The position numbers and the translations under genes are program-made. Below are positions 27,489-38,232 of a stretch of 64,000 nt of DNA, in pieces. Source of the DNA: Lachnospiraceae bacterium RM5 (lineage in GTDB: Bacteria > Bacillota > Clostridia > Lachnospirales > Lachnospiraceae); the NCBI GenBank assembly GCA_900110975.1, contig FOFK01000003.1:149895-213894 (forward strand). The letters run 5' to 3'. The notes under the pieces were generated by a model. It worked only from the letters and a program-made list of their open reading frames with translations, was not told where the DNA came from and made no database searches. Position 1 is the first letter of the stretch. Each line of letters begins with the position of its first letter.

Positions 27489-27516
27489 AACAAATTCCTC
27501 TTTTCAATTTCAAATA

Positions 27517-28536
27517 CTATAAATAAGTTTTTTCTCTTGGAATATACATATATTTAGATAATTTTGGAACTGAAAGTATTCTTTGTACTCCTTTTATAAC
27601 TGTCATTTCCGGATCATCATTTATATTTACATCTATTCCTGTTTCATTAAATATAAGCATATCAAGATGATTAATCTTAGCGCTTCCGCCGGTTATATAT
27701 ATTCCATTATTTTTTATGTCAGCAATAATCTCAGGCGGAGTTCTCTGCATCATAAGTTTTACTTCATCCAAAATACTAAATAGTACATCTTTAATTGCAT
27801 CATAAATAAGCGATGAATCAATTTCCTTACTGTCAGGCAGACCACTAAGTAAATTTCTGCCATAAGCAACAAATGTCTTATTATCCCTGTTCATCGCATC
27901 TGCCAGATTATATTTTATAAGTTCAGCAGTTTTCTTTCCAATAATCAGATTATATTTTCTCTTTACAAGATTAGAAATATTATCATCTATGATATTGCCA
28001 CCGCATCTTAAAAGCTTACTCATAACAATACCATTCATTGCAACAATAGAAATCTCAGTTGTATCAGCACCAATATCTATTATCATATTTCCGGCTCTTC
28101 TTGATACATCAATACCAAGTCCTATTGCAGCCCCTATTGGTTTTTCAACAACCTTAACTCTTTTTGCTTTAACTTTTGATTCAGCAATAAGATCAAAAAA
28201 GGCTCTCTTTTCAACCTCAGTAATATCTGTTGGAACTGCAATACAGAAATTTGTAGAACCAAAAAACTGCTTATCATTTATTTTCTTAAAAAATCTTTCA
28301 AATAATAAAAACATATTATGAATATCGCCAATAACACCATACTGCACTGGAAAAATAACATTAATATTTTCCGGCGATTTTTCATATATATTATATGCTT
28401 CATTACCATAATCAACTATGATATTCTTCTTTTTTCTAGCTATAACATTTTTTTCTACTAAAAATTTATCATTACTTAAACTATATATTTTAAAGTTACT
28501 TGAACCTAAATCTATTCCATATGAATGCTGTGCCAT
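27517..28536 (-). CDS. mreB: MreB-family actin-like protein
   Basis: Bacterial actin homologue, 339 aa, the usual length. Phosphate-1 loop YGIDLGSSNFKIYS, phosphate-2 IIDIGADTTEISIVA and an adenosine loop in YITGGSAKIN are visible. The sequence is noticeably divergent from standard MreB (for example it lacks the DLGTANTLVYVKG start), but position before mreCD is canonical. It could be the genome's divergent paralogue with a standard copy elsewhere. Confidence 0.88.
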   Translation of the reverse strand: MAQHSYGIDLGSSNFKIYSLSNDKFLVEKNVIARKKKNIIVDYGNEAYNIYEKSPENINVIFPVQYGVIGDIHNMFLLFERFFKKINDKQFFGSTNFCIAVPTDITEVEKRAFFDLIAESKVKAKRVKVVEKPIGAAIGLGIDVSRRAGNMIIDIGADTTEISIVAMNGIVMSKLLRCGGNIIDDNISNLVKRKYNLIIGKKTAELIKYNLADAMNRDNKTFVAYGRNLLSGLPDSKEIDSSLIYDAIKDVLFSILDEVKLMMQRTPPEIIADIKNNGIYITGGSAKINHLDMLIFNETGIDVNINDDPEMTVIKGVQRILSVPKLSKYMYIPREKTYL

Positions 28537-28578
28537 AATATTCTCCGTTTTGCTTTATATTAATAAAATTTAATAAAA

Positions 28579-29259
28579 TCAAAACAGGCCTTTTTCTTTT
28601 AAACTACAATATATTCCGTCACCAATTATAATATGGTCACTTAAAGATATTCCAAGAATATCTCCTGCTTTTTTCATTCTTCTTGTAAGGAAAACATCTT
28701 CCCTGCTAGGCGTAGGATCACCACTTGGGTGATTATGTAAAAGAATAATATAAACAGCCTGTTTGTTTAAAGCTTCGATAAATGCTTCTCTTGGCGAAGC
28801 AAGGGATGCATTTACAGTACCTTTACTTAATTCAAAATCATCAATAAATCTATGTTTGGTATTAAGCATTATTAAGAGAAGATGTTCTCTCTTATAATGC
28901 CTGAATTCTTCCATGTAATAATCTGCTATAATTTCAGGCGTAACAAAATCTTTTAAAATAGGAACCCTTGCTTTTGAAAGTCTTTTACTTAATTCTGCAA
29001 CAGCTTTTATCTCTATTGCTTTTACTTTGCCTATTCCTTTAATTTTCATTAATTCTTCAATAGATAAATCATGCACGCCAAGTATGGATTTTGTCTTTGA
29101 AATATTTATTATACTGTTTGCAAGTTCTATTGAATTTTTTTCTTTTGATCCTGTTCTTATAATAATTGCAAGCAATTCAGAATCAGATAACGCCTGTGGA
29201 CCAAACTTAATAAACTTCTCGTAAGGTCGTAAGTCCTTGTTATACTCCTTAATATTCAT
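28579..29259 (-). CDS. radC: RadC/YeeS-type JAB domain protein
   Basis: 226-aa protein with an N-terminal helix-hairpin-helix (IKGIGKVKAIEIKA, about residues 70-85) and a C-terminal JAB/MPN metalloprotease-like domain. The zinc-binding motif HNHPSGDPTPSREDVFLT is intact. The historic role in DNA repair is not established. Position upstream of mreB is a conserved Firmicutes feature. Confidence 0.94.
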   Translation of the reverse strand: MNIKEYNKDLRPYEKFIKFGPQALSDSELLAIIIRTGSKEKNSIELANSIINISKTKSILGVHDLSIEELMKIKGIGKVKAIEIKAVAELSKRLSKARVPILKDFVTPEIIADYYMEEFRHYKREHLLLIMLNTKHRFIDDFELSKGTVNASLASPREAFIEALNKQAVYIILLHNHPSGDPTPSREDVFLTRRMKKAGDILGISLSDHIIIGDGIYCSLKEKGLF

Positions 29260-29331
29260 TTTTAACCCCTCTTTATATTTTTTTTTAGAATAATAGATGA
29301 TATTACCCTAAATCAACTTATTTTATCACAA

Positions 29332-30609
29332 CTAACTTAATTTAACAATATTTGCATTTTTAAGTTTTTGTAAAGTTAATAAAACTCCTAATTTTGCATG
29401 GTTAAATGTAAGTCCGCCCTGATAATATGCTGTATAATCAGGTCTTAAAGGACCATCTGCACTAAGTTCTATGGATGAACCTGATACAAATGCTCCTGCT
29501 GCCATAATAACATCACTGTCATATCCAGGCATCGCCCATGGCTCAGGAACAACAAAGCTGTCAACCACTGCAGCACTTTGAATTCCCCTGCAAAATTCTA
29601 TCAAACCTTCAGGTTTATTAAAGTCAATCGCCTGAATAATATCAAATCTGTCTTCTTTAGAATCAGGAACAACCCTGAATCCTAACTTTTCATAAACATT
29701 TGCAAGTAAGATTGCACCTTTTAAAGCTGCATTTACTACATTTGGAGCCATAAAAAGTCCCTGGATAAAATCTTTAGTAACACCAAGGCTTGGTCCTACT
29801 TCTTTTCCAAGTCCCGGAGATGTAAGTCTGTATGCACAATTTTCTATGCATTTTTTAGTTCCTACAATATACCCACCAACCGGCGCAAGACCACCACCTG
29901 GATTTTTTATAAGGGAACCAACTGTCATATCAGCACCAAAATCGCTTGGTTCATGAAGATTTACAAATTCCCCATAGCAGTTATCTACCATAACAATTAA
30001 ATCTTTATTTATTTCTTTAACAAACTTTATAACATCTCCAATATCATATGGTGATAAAGTTTTTCTTGTCTGATATCCTTTAGATCTTTGAATGGCAATA
30101 ACCTTTGTCTTTTCATTAATGGCTTTTTTTATACCATCCTTATCAAAAGAACCATCAGCTAATAAATCAACCTGTGAATAAGTAATTCCAAATTCTTTTA
30201 ATGATCCATTTGATTCTCTGATACCAATAACTTCTTCAAGTGTATCATAAGGCTTTCCGCTTATTGACAAAAGCTCATCACCGGGTCTTAAATTTGCTGC
30301 AAGAGCAATAGAAAGTGCATGTGTTCCGCATGTAATCTGTGCTCTTACAAGGGCATCTTCTGTATTGAAAACATTTGCATATATTTTTTCAAGAGTATCT
30401 CTTCCAATGTCATTATAACCATAACCTGTTGTAGGATTAAAATGAGCTTCCGCAAGTTTTGCATCCTGCATAGCCTTAATAACCTTAAGCTGATTATATT
30501 CACAGATTTCATCTGCTTTTAAAAATCTATCCTTTAAAGTATCTTCTGTATTTTTAACAAATTCAAATACATCATCATCAATATCAAACTGTTTATATAT
30601 ATTATCCAT
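29332..30609 (-). CDS. ynbB: Methionine gamma-lyase family PLP protein (YnbB-like)
   Basis: PLP-dependent Cys/Met-metabolism-type enzyme, 425 aa, of the family often called aluminium resistance protein. The PLP lysine is in TVGSLIKNPGGGLAPVGGYIVG, and NCYGEFVN holds the preceding aspartate (VDNCYGE). The substrate is unestablished. It follows miaA by two bases on the minus strand, the usual Firmicutes order mutL-miaA-ynbB. Confidence 0.9.
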   Translation of the reverse strand: MDNIYKQFDIDDDVFEFVKNTEDTLKDRFLKADEICEYNQLKVIKAMQDAKLAEAHFNPTTGYGYNDIGRDTLEKIYANVFNTEDALVRAQITCGTHALSIALAANLRPGDELLSISGKPYDTLEEVIGIRESNGSLKEFGITYSQVDLLADGSFDKDGIKKAINEKTKVIAIQRSKGYQTRKTLSPYDIGDVIKFVKEINKDLIVMVDNCYGEFVNLHEPSDFGADMTVGSLIKNPGGGLAPVGGYIVGTKKCIENCAYRLTSPGLGKEVGPSLGVTKDFIQGLFMAPNVVNAALKGAILLANVYEKLGFRVVPDSKEDRFDIIQAIDFNKPEGLIEFCRGIQSAAVVDSFVVPEPWAMPGYDSDVIMAAGAFVSGSSIELSADGPLRPDYTAYYQGGLTFNHAKLGVLLTLQKLKNANIVKLS

Positions 30610-30611
30610 TT

Positions 30612-31568
30612 TTATTCCTTCTTTAATATTTTTTCTTTAATAATATTTATCATTGCATCTAGCATTTCTTCTTTGTTTTTATAGTCCTCATAACTAATCA
30701 TGGTTACATCTTTTTCTCTTCTGAACCATGTCATCTGTCTTTTTGCAAAATGTCTTGTTTCTTTCTTTATAAGCTCAATAGCTTCATCATAAGAAATTTT
30801 ACCGTCAATATAAGACACCATTTCCTTATATCCAAGCCCCTGCATTGATACAAGATTTCTTTCATATCCCATATTAAGTAAATTTCTTACTTCATCTTCA
30901 AGGCCATTTTCTATCATCTTATCAACTCGTAAGTTAATATTTTCATACATTGTTTCTTTATCTCTTGTAAGAACAAAGTAAATATAATTATATTCTGATT
31001 CTTTTTCTCTTTGCTCCTTATTATGTTCTGAAAACTTTTTATGATTCATTTCATAATATTCCAAAGCCCTGATTACTTTTTTTAGATTATTCTTATGTAT
31101 TGAATCATATGACTCTTTATCTATATCGTAAAGAAGATTATGAACATATTCATTTCCTTTTTCTTCTGCAAGTAGTTCATATTTTTTTCTTATCTCTTTT
31201 GACTTATCATTATCTTCATTACTAAATTCAATATTATATAAAACGCTTTGGATATAAAAACCGGTACCACCTACAATCATAGGGATTTTCCCATCTTTAT
31301 ATATTTCATCCATAGCATTATCTGCCATACTTTTAAACCTGAAAACATTAAACTCATCTCTTGGATCTAATTCATCTACAAGATAATGCTTAATATCTTT
31401 CATTTCTTCTTTTGTAATCTTGGCAGAACCAATATCCATATATTTATAAATCTGTATTGAATCAGCACTTATAATAGATGCATTTATTTTTTCTGCAAGC
31501 TTAATGGAAAGCTCTGTTTTTCCAACACCTGTTGGTCCTGATAAAATTATTAAAGGTTTTTTTTCCAT
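30612..31568 (-). CDS. miaA: tRNA dimethylallyltransferase
   Basis: Adds the dimethylallyl group to A37 of tRNAs reading U-initial codons; 318 aa. The P-loop GPTGVGKTELS (residues 11-21), SADSIQIYKYMDIGSAK and the GGTGFYIQ motif are diagnostic, as is the C-terminal QMTWFRRE. Its product is the substrate of MiaB, encoded in the same run, so both steps of ms2i6A synthesis lie together with mutSL. Confidence 0.96.
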   Translation of the reverse strand: MEKKPLIILSGPTGVGKTELSIKLAEKINASIISADSIQIYKYMDIGSAKITKEEMKDIKHYLVDELDPRDEFNVFRFKSMADNAMDEIYKDGKIPMIVGGTGFYIQSVLYNIEFSNEDNDKSKEIRKKYELLAEEKGNEYVHNLLYDIDKESYDSIHKNNLKKVIRALEYYEMNHKKFSEHNKEQREKESEYNYIYFVLTRDKETMYENINLRVDKMIENGLEDEVRNLLNMGYERNLVSMQGLGYKEMVSYIDGKISYDEAIELIKKETRHFAKRQMTWFRREKDVTMISYEDYKNKEEMLDAMINIIKEKILKKE

Positions 31569-31611
31569 AATTCTTACCTGTAAAATTATTTTTATAATTT
31601 ATATAATCTGA

Positions 31612-33549
31612 TTAAACAATTCTTTTAAATTTCTTTTCAATCTCATATTTAGACATGGAAATAATAGTTGGTCTTCCATGCGGGCAGTTATAAGGATTAT
31701 CAAGTGTTAACAGTTTATCGATTAAAGTCTTTGCTTCTTCAAAAGATAATCTGTCATGACCTTTAACCGCTGCCTTACAAGACATTGATGCAATCTTATC
31801 TTTTATTATCTCTGAATCTAATTTATTTAAATCCTCATCAAAAGAATCTATAAGATTAATAAGAAGCTCCTTTGGATTTAAGGAATATAAATCATAAGGA
31901 ATAGATCTTAAAGCTACTTCCTTACCTCCAAAATCCTCAATCTCATAGCCAAAGTTTTTTAGTTCATCTAAAAATCTTTCTAAAATATTTCTTTGTAAAT
32001 CAGACAAAGAAACTATTATTGGAGGATTTAAAATCTGACTTTTAATATTTTTATTTTCAAAGTCCTTTAAATATTTTTCATAAAGAACTTTTTCATGTGC
32101 CGCATGCTGGTCAATAATATATAAATTATCTTCAAACTGCACAAGCCAGTAAGTTTCAAATATTTCGCCGATAATTCTATGTTTTTTTATGGCAGTTTCA
32201 GATAAAAATTTATCCTTGAAAAGATTAATCTGCTCTGAATTTTTTAAATCCTGATTTTCCTTATTCTCAGTTCTTAAATCAATGTCTGTATCACTTTCAC
32301 TTACAATATTTATAATATCATTTTCAATTTTTTCTCTTTCAGTTTCAAATGGTTCAGCATATTTTAAGCTTTTTTCTTTTGAATCATTTTTCTTATTAAA
32401 GTTAGGCAATTCAGGTATCAGTCCAGGTTTGTTATCTTTATTTTCTTTAATTTCTTCTTTTATCACAAAAATTTCATTTAAGTCATCAGATTCAACAGAG
32501 GATAAGTTGTCTTTTATTAAATCATTTGAAACATCATCAAGACTGATGTCATGTATTAATTCCTTATTTTTAAGCACAGATTCAATATTATCTTTAAAGA
32601 AATTAAAAACTTCTTCCTGATTTTCAAATTTAACTTCCATCTTTGTAGGATGAACATTTACATCTATACTGTTTGTAGGAATCTCAAAGTGAAGAACACA
32701 AAATGGAAAATTATGCTGCATTAAGAAATTCTTATATGCATCAAGGATTGCCTTATTAATGGATGGATTTTTTATATAACGACCATTAATAAAGTAAATC
32801 ATTGAATTTTTATTTCCCTTATAAAGTATTGGTTTTCCAATAAATCCGCTAAGTTTTAATTCTCCATTAATACAATTTACTTCATATAAATTCTTTGCAA
32901 CATCCCTGCCAAAAAGCATATATATAACATCTTTTAAATTATTATTTCCTGATGTATGAAATTTATTCTGATTATTAGAAATATATCTAAATGATATTTC
33001 AGGATGTGAAAGAGCCATTTTTTCAACTATTGAAGTAATATAAGATGTTTCTGTAGCAGCTGTTTTTAAAAACTTTCTTCTGACCGGTGTGTTAAAAAAT
33101 AAATCTTTAACAATAAATGTTGTGCCATTTGGAGCACCTACAGTTTCACATTCTATCTCTTTTCCACCTTCAATTACATATCTTGTACCTTCAAGCAGAT
33201 TTCTTGTTTTTGATACACATTCAAGCTTTGTCACTGCAGCAATTGAAGATAAAGCTTCACCACGAAATCCTAAAGTTGAAGCTGATACTAAATCTTCCAC
33301 TGTTTTTATTTTACTTGTGGCATGTCTTAAAAAGGCATTCTTAATATCATCTTTATCAATACCGGCGCCATTATCTGTTATTCTTATAAGAGAAATACCA
33401 CCATCTTTAATCTCAACTGTTATTGCATTTGCACCTGCATCTATTGCATTTTCAAGCAATTCCTTAACAATTGAAGATGGTCTTTCAACTACTTCTCCTG
33501 CGGCTATTTTATTTATGGTTTCTTTGGTCAAAATATTTATCTTAGCCAT
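31612..33549 (-). CDS. mutL: DNA mismatch repair protein MutL
   Basis: Mismatch-repair ATPase and endonuclease, 645 aa. The GHKL ATPase domain has IAAGEVVERP, LLENAIDAGA and DNGAGI. The disordered linker (about residues 335-440) is rich in Asp, Asn, Glu and Lys. The C-terminal domain keeps the nuclease motif DQHAAHEKVLYE and CPHGRP, so this is the latent-nickase form expected where MutH is absent. The frame opens directly at the mutS stop (33561), but GGAG and the family start MAKINIL favour the ATG at 33549. Confidence 0.96.
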   Translation of the reverse strand: MAKINILTKETINKIAAGEVVERPSSIVKELLENAIDAGANAITVEIKDGGISLIRITDNGAGIDKDDIKNAFLRHATSKIKTVEDLVSASTLGFRGEALSSIAAVTKLECVSKTRNLLEGTRYVIEGGKEIECETVGAPNGTTFIVKDLFFNTPVRRKFLKTAATETSYITSIVEKMALSHPEISFRYISNNQNKFHTSGNNNLKDVIYMLFGRDVAKNLYEVNCINGELKLSGFIGKPILYKGNKNSMIYFINGRYIKNPSINKAILDAYKNFLMQHNFPFCVLHFEIPTNSIDVNVHPTKMEVKFENQEEVFNFFKDNIESVLKNKELIHDISLDDVSNDLIKDNLSSVESDDLNEIFVIKEEIKENKDNKPGLIPELPNFNKKNDSKEKSLKYAEPFETEREKIENDIINIVSESDTDIDLRTENKENQDLKNSEQINLFKDKFLSETAIKKHRIIGEIFETYWLVQFEDNLYIIDQHAAHEKVLYEKYLKDFENKNIKSQILNPPIIVSLSDLQRNILERFLDELKNFGYEIEDFGGKEVALRSIPYDLYSLNPKELLINLIDSFDEDLNKLDSEIIKDKIASMSCKAAVKGHDRLSFEEAKTLIDKLLTLDNPYNCPHGRPTIISMSKYEIEKKFKRIV

Positions 33550-33561
33550 AACAAACTCCAT

Positions 33562-36207
33562 TTAATATCTGTTTTTCAATTTATTCTGCAATTTATACAA
33601 TTCATTTAAAGCATCAATAGGTGTCATGGATGTTATATCCATATTTTTAAGTTCTTCAATAATATCATCATCTTTAATAGTATCAAACAATGATATCTGG
33701 TTTGTATTTACATCATTTTTAATAAATATATTTTCTTTTTTCACAGGTTTTGAAGAAATTGCGATTTCCTTTGCCTTTGTGCTGATATCAGCATTTACAA
33801 GTTCTTCAACTATTTCCTTTGCTCTTTCAATTACGGAAATAGGAAGACCTGCAAGTTTTGCAACCTGGATACCATAACTCTTATCAGCACCACCTCTTAT
33901 AATTTTTCTAAGGAAAATAATATCATCACCCTGTTCTTTTACGGCAATGCAATAGTTTTTAACACCTTTAATAGTACCTTCAAGTTCTGTTAATTCATGA
34001 TAATGTGTTGCAAATAATGTTTTTGCACCAATAAGTTTTGGATTTGAAATATGCTCAACAACAGCCCATGCTATACTAAGACCATCAAAAGTTGATGTTC
34101 CTCTTCCAATTTCATCAAGTATAAGCAGACTTTTATTTGTGGCGTTTTTAAGTATGTTTGCAACTTCATTCATCTCCACCATAAATGTTGACTGACCTGA
34201 AGCTAAATCATCACTTGCACCTACTCTTGTAAATATTCTGTCACTTATACATATATTTGCACTCTTTGCAGGAACAAACGAACCAATCTGAGCCATAAGA
34301 CATATTAATGCAGTCTGTCTCATATATGTTGATTTTCCTGCCATATTGGGGCCAGTAATAATAGATATTCTGCTGTTTGAATTATCAAGATAAGTATCAT
34401 TTGTAATAAACATTGAATCCTTTATCATTTTTTCAACAACAGGATGTCTGCCTTCTTTAATATCTATAATATTTTTCTCATTTAATTTTGGCTTAACAAA
34501 ATCATTATGATCTGCTACATATGCAAGAGATGCATAAACATCAAGCTTTGCAATAAGATCTGCACTTCTTTTTATTCTTTCAAATTCATTTGCAATCTTA
34601 TTTCTGATTTCAACAAAAATATCATATTCAAGGGCAATAAGCTTATCTTCAGCACCTAAAATTACATTTTCAAGTTTTTTAAGCTCATCAGTAATATATC
34701 TTTCATTATTTGCAAGTGTCTGTTTTCTTACATATTCAGCAGGAACACTATTTTTATAGGAATTGGATACTTCAATACAATAACCAAAAACTTTATTATA
34801 TTTTACTTTTAATGTTTTTATTCCGGTTTTTTCTTTTTCATCAGCTTCAAGCTTGGCAATCCACTGTTTTCCTTCGTTTTTAGCCTGTCTTAACTTATCA
34901 ACCTCATCAAAATATCCTTCTTTTATTATTCCTCCGTCTTTAACAGAAATTGGAGGATCTTCATCTAATGCCTTATCAATTAAATCATAAATATCTTTTA
35001 ATTCATCAAAATTTTCATAAATACCTTTAAGTTCATCTTTACTAAAATCCTTTAAAAGCATCTTAATATAAGGCAGCATCTTCAAAGAATTTTTAAATGC
35101 AATTAAATCCCTCGGATTGGCTGTCTGATAAGAAATTTTAGCAATAAGTCTTTCAATGTCATATATAGAATTTAAATATTCTCTTAACTCTTCCCTTGAT
35201 ATAAGATTGCCATTCATTTCTTCAATGGCATCCTGACGTTTTCTTATTTCGTCTATATTTATAAGGGGCTGCTCTATATATTTTCTTAATTTTCTCGCAC
35301 CCATTGCAGTCTTAGTTTTATCCAGTACCCATAAAAGTGAACCACGTTTTTCTTTATCTCTTAAAGTTTCTGTAAGCTCAAGGTTTCTTCTTGTTGAAAT
35401 ATCAAGAAGCATATATTTGCTTGTTGAATATCCTCTTATGGTGCTGATATGACTAAGGGAATTCATCTGTGTATTTAAAAGATATTTCATTAAAGCGCCG
35501 CCTACATATAAACCTGCTTTAAATCCATTAAGACCATAATCAGAAAATTTCTTTATATTAAAATGATTTCTAAGAATTTCTAAAGATTCATCCTCATCAA
35601 AATATTCATTTTCAAGTGTAGAGACTGAAATATGGTCTTTCTTTAAATCATCTGTATTAATTCCTGACATATAAAACGAAGAATTCACGACAAGTTCAGA
35701 AGGCATAAACTTATTAATCTCATTATATAAAAGTCTTAATGAGTCTACCTCCGTAATCATAAATTCTCCGGTGGAAACATCGCATATGGCAACACCGTAT
35801 ATTTCATCGGTTTTTGCCACACACATAATATAATTATTTTTTCCTTCCTCCATTATATCGGTATCAAGATTTGTACCTGGAGTGACAACCCTTATAACTT
35901 CTCTCTTTACAAGACCTTTTGCAAGCTTAGGATCTTCAACCTGCTCAGCTATTGCAACTTTATATCCCTTTGAAACCAATTTAGATATATATGAATCAGC
36001 AGCATGATGTGGAACGCCACACATTGGTGCACGTTCTTCAAGACCACATTCTTTTCCTGTAAGGGTAAGCTCTAATTCCCTTGATACTAAAGTTGCATCC
36101 TCAAAGAACATTTCATAAAAGTCGCCTAATCTGTAAAATAAAATACAATCATTATATTTCTTTTTTGTCTCAACGTACTGCCTCATCATTGGAGATAATT
36201 GTTCCAT
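33562..36207 (-). CDS. mutS: DNA mismatch repair protein MutS
   Basis: Mismatch-recognition ATPase, about 881 aa. The mismatch-binding Phe-x-Glu is in RLGDFYEMFFEDA, the Walker A is GPNMAGKSTYM, and signature STFMVEMNEVANIL and DEIGRGTSTFDG follow. The C-terminus has a short dimer tail. The frame opens at 36231, but MEQLSPMMRQY at 36207 is the family-typical start and follows an AAGGG. It overlaps the miaB end by 38 bases. Confidence 0.96.
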   Translation of the reverse strand: MEQLSPMMRQYVETKKKYNDCILFYRLGDFYEMFFEDATLVSRELELTLTGKECGLEERAPMCGVPHHAADSYISKLVSKGYKVAIAEQVEDPKLAKGLVKREVIRVVTPGTNLDTDIMEEGKNNYIMCVAKTDEIYGVAICDVSTGEFMITEVDSLRLLYNEINKFMPSELVVNSSFYMSGINTDDLKKDHISVSTLENEYFDEDESLEILRNHFNIKKFSDYGLNGFKAGLYVGGALMKYLLNTQMNSLSHISTIRGYSTSKYMLLDISTRRNLELTETLRDKEKRGSLLWVLDKTKTAMGARKLRKYIEQPLINIDEIRKRQDAIEEMNGNLISREELREYLNSIYDIERLIAKISYQTANPRDLIAFKNSLKMLPYIKMLLKDFSKDELKGIYENFDELKDIYDLIDKALDEDPPISVKDGGIIKEGYFDEVDKLRQAKNEGKQWIAKLEADEKEKTGIKTLKVKYNKVFGYCIEVSNSYKNSVPAEYVRKQTLANNERYITDELKKLENVILGAEDKLIALEYDIFVEIRNKIANEFERIKRSADLIAKLDVYASLAYVADHNDFVKPKLNEKNIIDIKEGRHPVVEKMIKDSMFITNDTYLDNSNSRISIITGPNMAGKSTYMRQTALICLMAQIGSFVPAKSANICISDRIFTRVGASDDLASGQSTFMVEMNEVANILKNATNKSLLILDEIGRGTSTFDGLSIAWAVVEHISNPKLIGAKTLFATHYHELTELEGTIKGVKNYCIAVKEQGDDIIFLRKIIRGGADKSYGIQVAKLAGLPISVIERAKEIVEELVNADISTKAKEIAISSKPVKKENIFIKNDVNTNQISLFDTIKDDDIIEELKNMDITSMTPIDALNELYKLQNKLKNRY

Positions 36208-37630
36208 AATAATAAAATCCCTTTGCTTCATCTAACCTAACATCTACAAATTTTCCAATCATATCCTTATTGCATTTAAAATGTACAATGGAATTATTAC
36301 TTAACCTTCCACTACATAATGATTTATCCTGTGAATTTACTTCTTCAATAAGAACTCTTTCTGTAGTGCCTTCTTTTAATTTATTTCTATATGCACTGCC
36401 ACTTTGAACTTCTTTTAAAAGTCTGTCAAATCTTTCTTTTATAACATCTTCAGGCACCTGATTTTCCATTTTTGCAGCAGGTGTTCCCGTTCTCTTTGAA
36501 TAAATAAATGTATATGCACTGTCAAATTTTACCTTTGATACAACATCTAAAGTATCTAAAAAGTCTTCATCTGTTTCGCCAGGGAACCCAACAATAATAT
36601 CAGTTGTAAGCCCGACATCAGGTATTTCATTTCTTATTTTATCCACAAGATTTAAATAATCTTCCTTTGAATAATGTCTGTTCATTGCTGTTAAAATTCT
36701 TGAAGAACCTGACTGTAAAGGTAAATGCACATGTTTACAGATCTTCTTTGAATTTTTCATAACTCTTATCAGATCATCTGAAAAATCCTTTGGATGAGGT
36801 GTCATAAATCTTATTCTTTCAAGACCTTCAATCTTTTCAATTTCTGTAAGTAAAGTAGCAAAATCAATTTTTTCATCAAGACCTTTACCATAAGAATTAA
36901 CATTCTGGCCAAGAAGCATAACTTCAACAACACCGTTTTTTACAAGGTTTTCTATTTCAGCAATAATATGTTCTTTCTTTCTGCTCTTTTCCCTGCCTCT
37001 GACATAAGGAACAATACAGTATGTACAGAAGTTATCACATCCATACATAATATTTACACCACATTTGAATGAATATTTTCTTACAGATGGCAAATTCTCA
37101 ACAACAAGATCATTTTTATCAAATATTTCATAAACCTTTTTCTTATTTGTAAGAATTTCATACATAAGCTCTGCAAGTTTAAAAATATTATGTGTTCCAA
37201 AAATCAAATCCACAAAAGAGTAGCTCTTCTTAATCTTATCAACTACTTCTTTTTCCTGCATCATACAACCACATAATGCAATTATCATTTCCGGATTTTT
37301 CTTTTTTAATTTCTTTATATTTCCTAAATTTCCATACACCTTAAGATTTGCATTTTCTCTTACGGTACATGTATTATAAAGAACAAAATCAGGAATTTCA
37401 TTTTCAGCCTGCTCATATCCTATAGCTTCTAAAATTCCTGTAAGTTTTTCAGAATCCTTAGCATTCATCTGACATCCAAAAGTCTTTATATTAAAAAACA
37501 AAGGTCTGTTTAATTCTTTCTTTTTAGCAGCTACATATTCCCTGCATTTTGCCATAAAATAATATTGTCTGTCTGGTTCATCAAATGGTGCCTTACTATT
37601 TAAATCTATATTATCTAAAATCTTATCCAT
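36170..37630 (-). CDS. miaB: tRNA-2-methylthio-N6-dimethylallyladenosine synthase
   Basis: Radical SAM methylthiotransferase, about 486 aa. The N-terminal UPF0004 domain has CQMNAKDSE and ALCGCMMQ with the second cluster's cysteines. The radical SAM motif GCDNFCTYCIVPYVRGREKSR (C-x3-C-x2-C) and a C-terminal TRAM domain are visible. A frame start at 37639 is too close to AGGA, so the ATG at 37630 is preferred. It precedes mutS in a compact run with fthC. Confidence 0.95.
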   Translation of the reverse strand: MDKILDNIDLNSKAPFDEPDRQYYFMAKCREYVAAKKKELNRPLFFNIKTFGCQMNAKDSEKLTGILEAIGYEQAENEIPDFVLYNTCTVRENANLKVYGNLGNIKKLKKKNPEMIIALCGCMMQEKEVVDKIKKSYSFVDLIFGTHNIFKLAELMYEILTNKKKVYEIFDKNDLVVENLPSVRKYSFKCGVNIMYGCDNFCTYCIVPYVRGREKSRKKEHIIAEIENLVKNGVVEVMLLGQNVNSYGKGLDEKIDFATLLTEIEKIEGLERIRFMTPHPKDFSDDLIRVMKNSKKICKHVHLPLQSGSSRILTAMNRHYSKEDYLNLVDKIRNEIPDVGLTTDIIVGFPGETDEDFLDTLDVVSKVKFDSAYTFIYSKRTGTPAAKMENQVPEDVIKERFDRLLKEVQSGSAYRNKLKEGTTERVLIEEVNSQDKSLCSGRLSNNSIVHFKCNKDMIGKFVDVRLDEAKGFYYYGTIISNDEAVR

Positions 37631-37644
37631 TATATCCATTCCTA

Positions 37645-38229
37645 TTAATATTTTTTATCTATTACGGCTATAGTTCTATCAGTAATAATCATATCAATTT
37701 TCTGATCATACTCATCCGTTTCTATTTCTTCTTTTTCATCTCTGATATATTGAAAATCATAACAGATGGCCAGTCTGTATAAGTAACGATATTTTTCAAG
37801 ATATCTGTCATAATATCCGCCGCCATACCCTAATCTGTTTCCTTTATAATCAAATAAAATTCCAGGTATAACAATTACACTTTTTTTAGTTGGAATGCAT
37901 TTTCTTTCAGGTTTTGGCTGTTTTATATATACATTTCCAAAAACATTATCATTACTCAGATCTTTAATATCATCATAATAATAAAACTCCATTGTATTAT
38001 CTTCACCTATCCTTGGTGAAGCAACTTTCTTTTTGTTTTTCAAAAGATATTTAATAATCCTGATAGTGTCCGCTTCTTCATCCGTTGAAACATAAATCAA
38101 AAATTCATCGTACGAACTAATTGCACTTTTTAAATTATTATATAGTTTATAAGATCTTTTAAATCTTTCAAATTTAGAGATATTTTTTCTAATATTCCTG
38201 TATTTTTTTCTAAGTTCTTTTTTATCCAT
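37645..38229 (-). CDS. fthC: 5-formyltetrahydrofolate cyclo-ligase
   Basis: Converts 5-formyl-THF to 5,10-methenyl-THF using ATP; 194 aa. The N-terminal KKELRKKYRNIRK and the hallmark RLGYGGGYYDRYL near the C-terminus are present. Adjacent to miaB (5-15 bases) and four bases after the unknown gene 38233-39429, so it is cotranscribed with both. Confidence 0.93.
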   Translation of the reverse strand: MDKKELRKKYRNIRKNISKFERFKRSYKLYNNLKSAISSYDEFLIYVSTDEEADTIRIIKYLLKNKKKVASPRIGEDNTMEFYYYDDIKDLSNDNVFGNVYIKQPKPERKCIPTKKSVIVIPGILFDYKGNRLGYGGGYYDRYLEKYRYLYRLAICYDFQYIRDEKEEIETDEYDQKIDMIITDRTIAVIDKKY

Positions 38230-38232
38230 AAA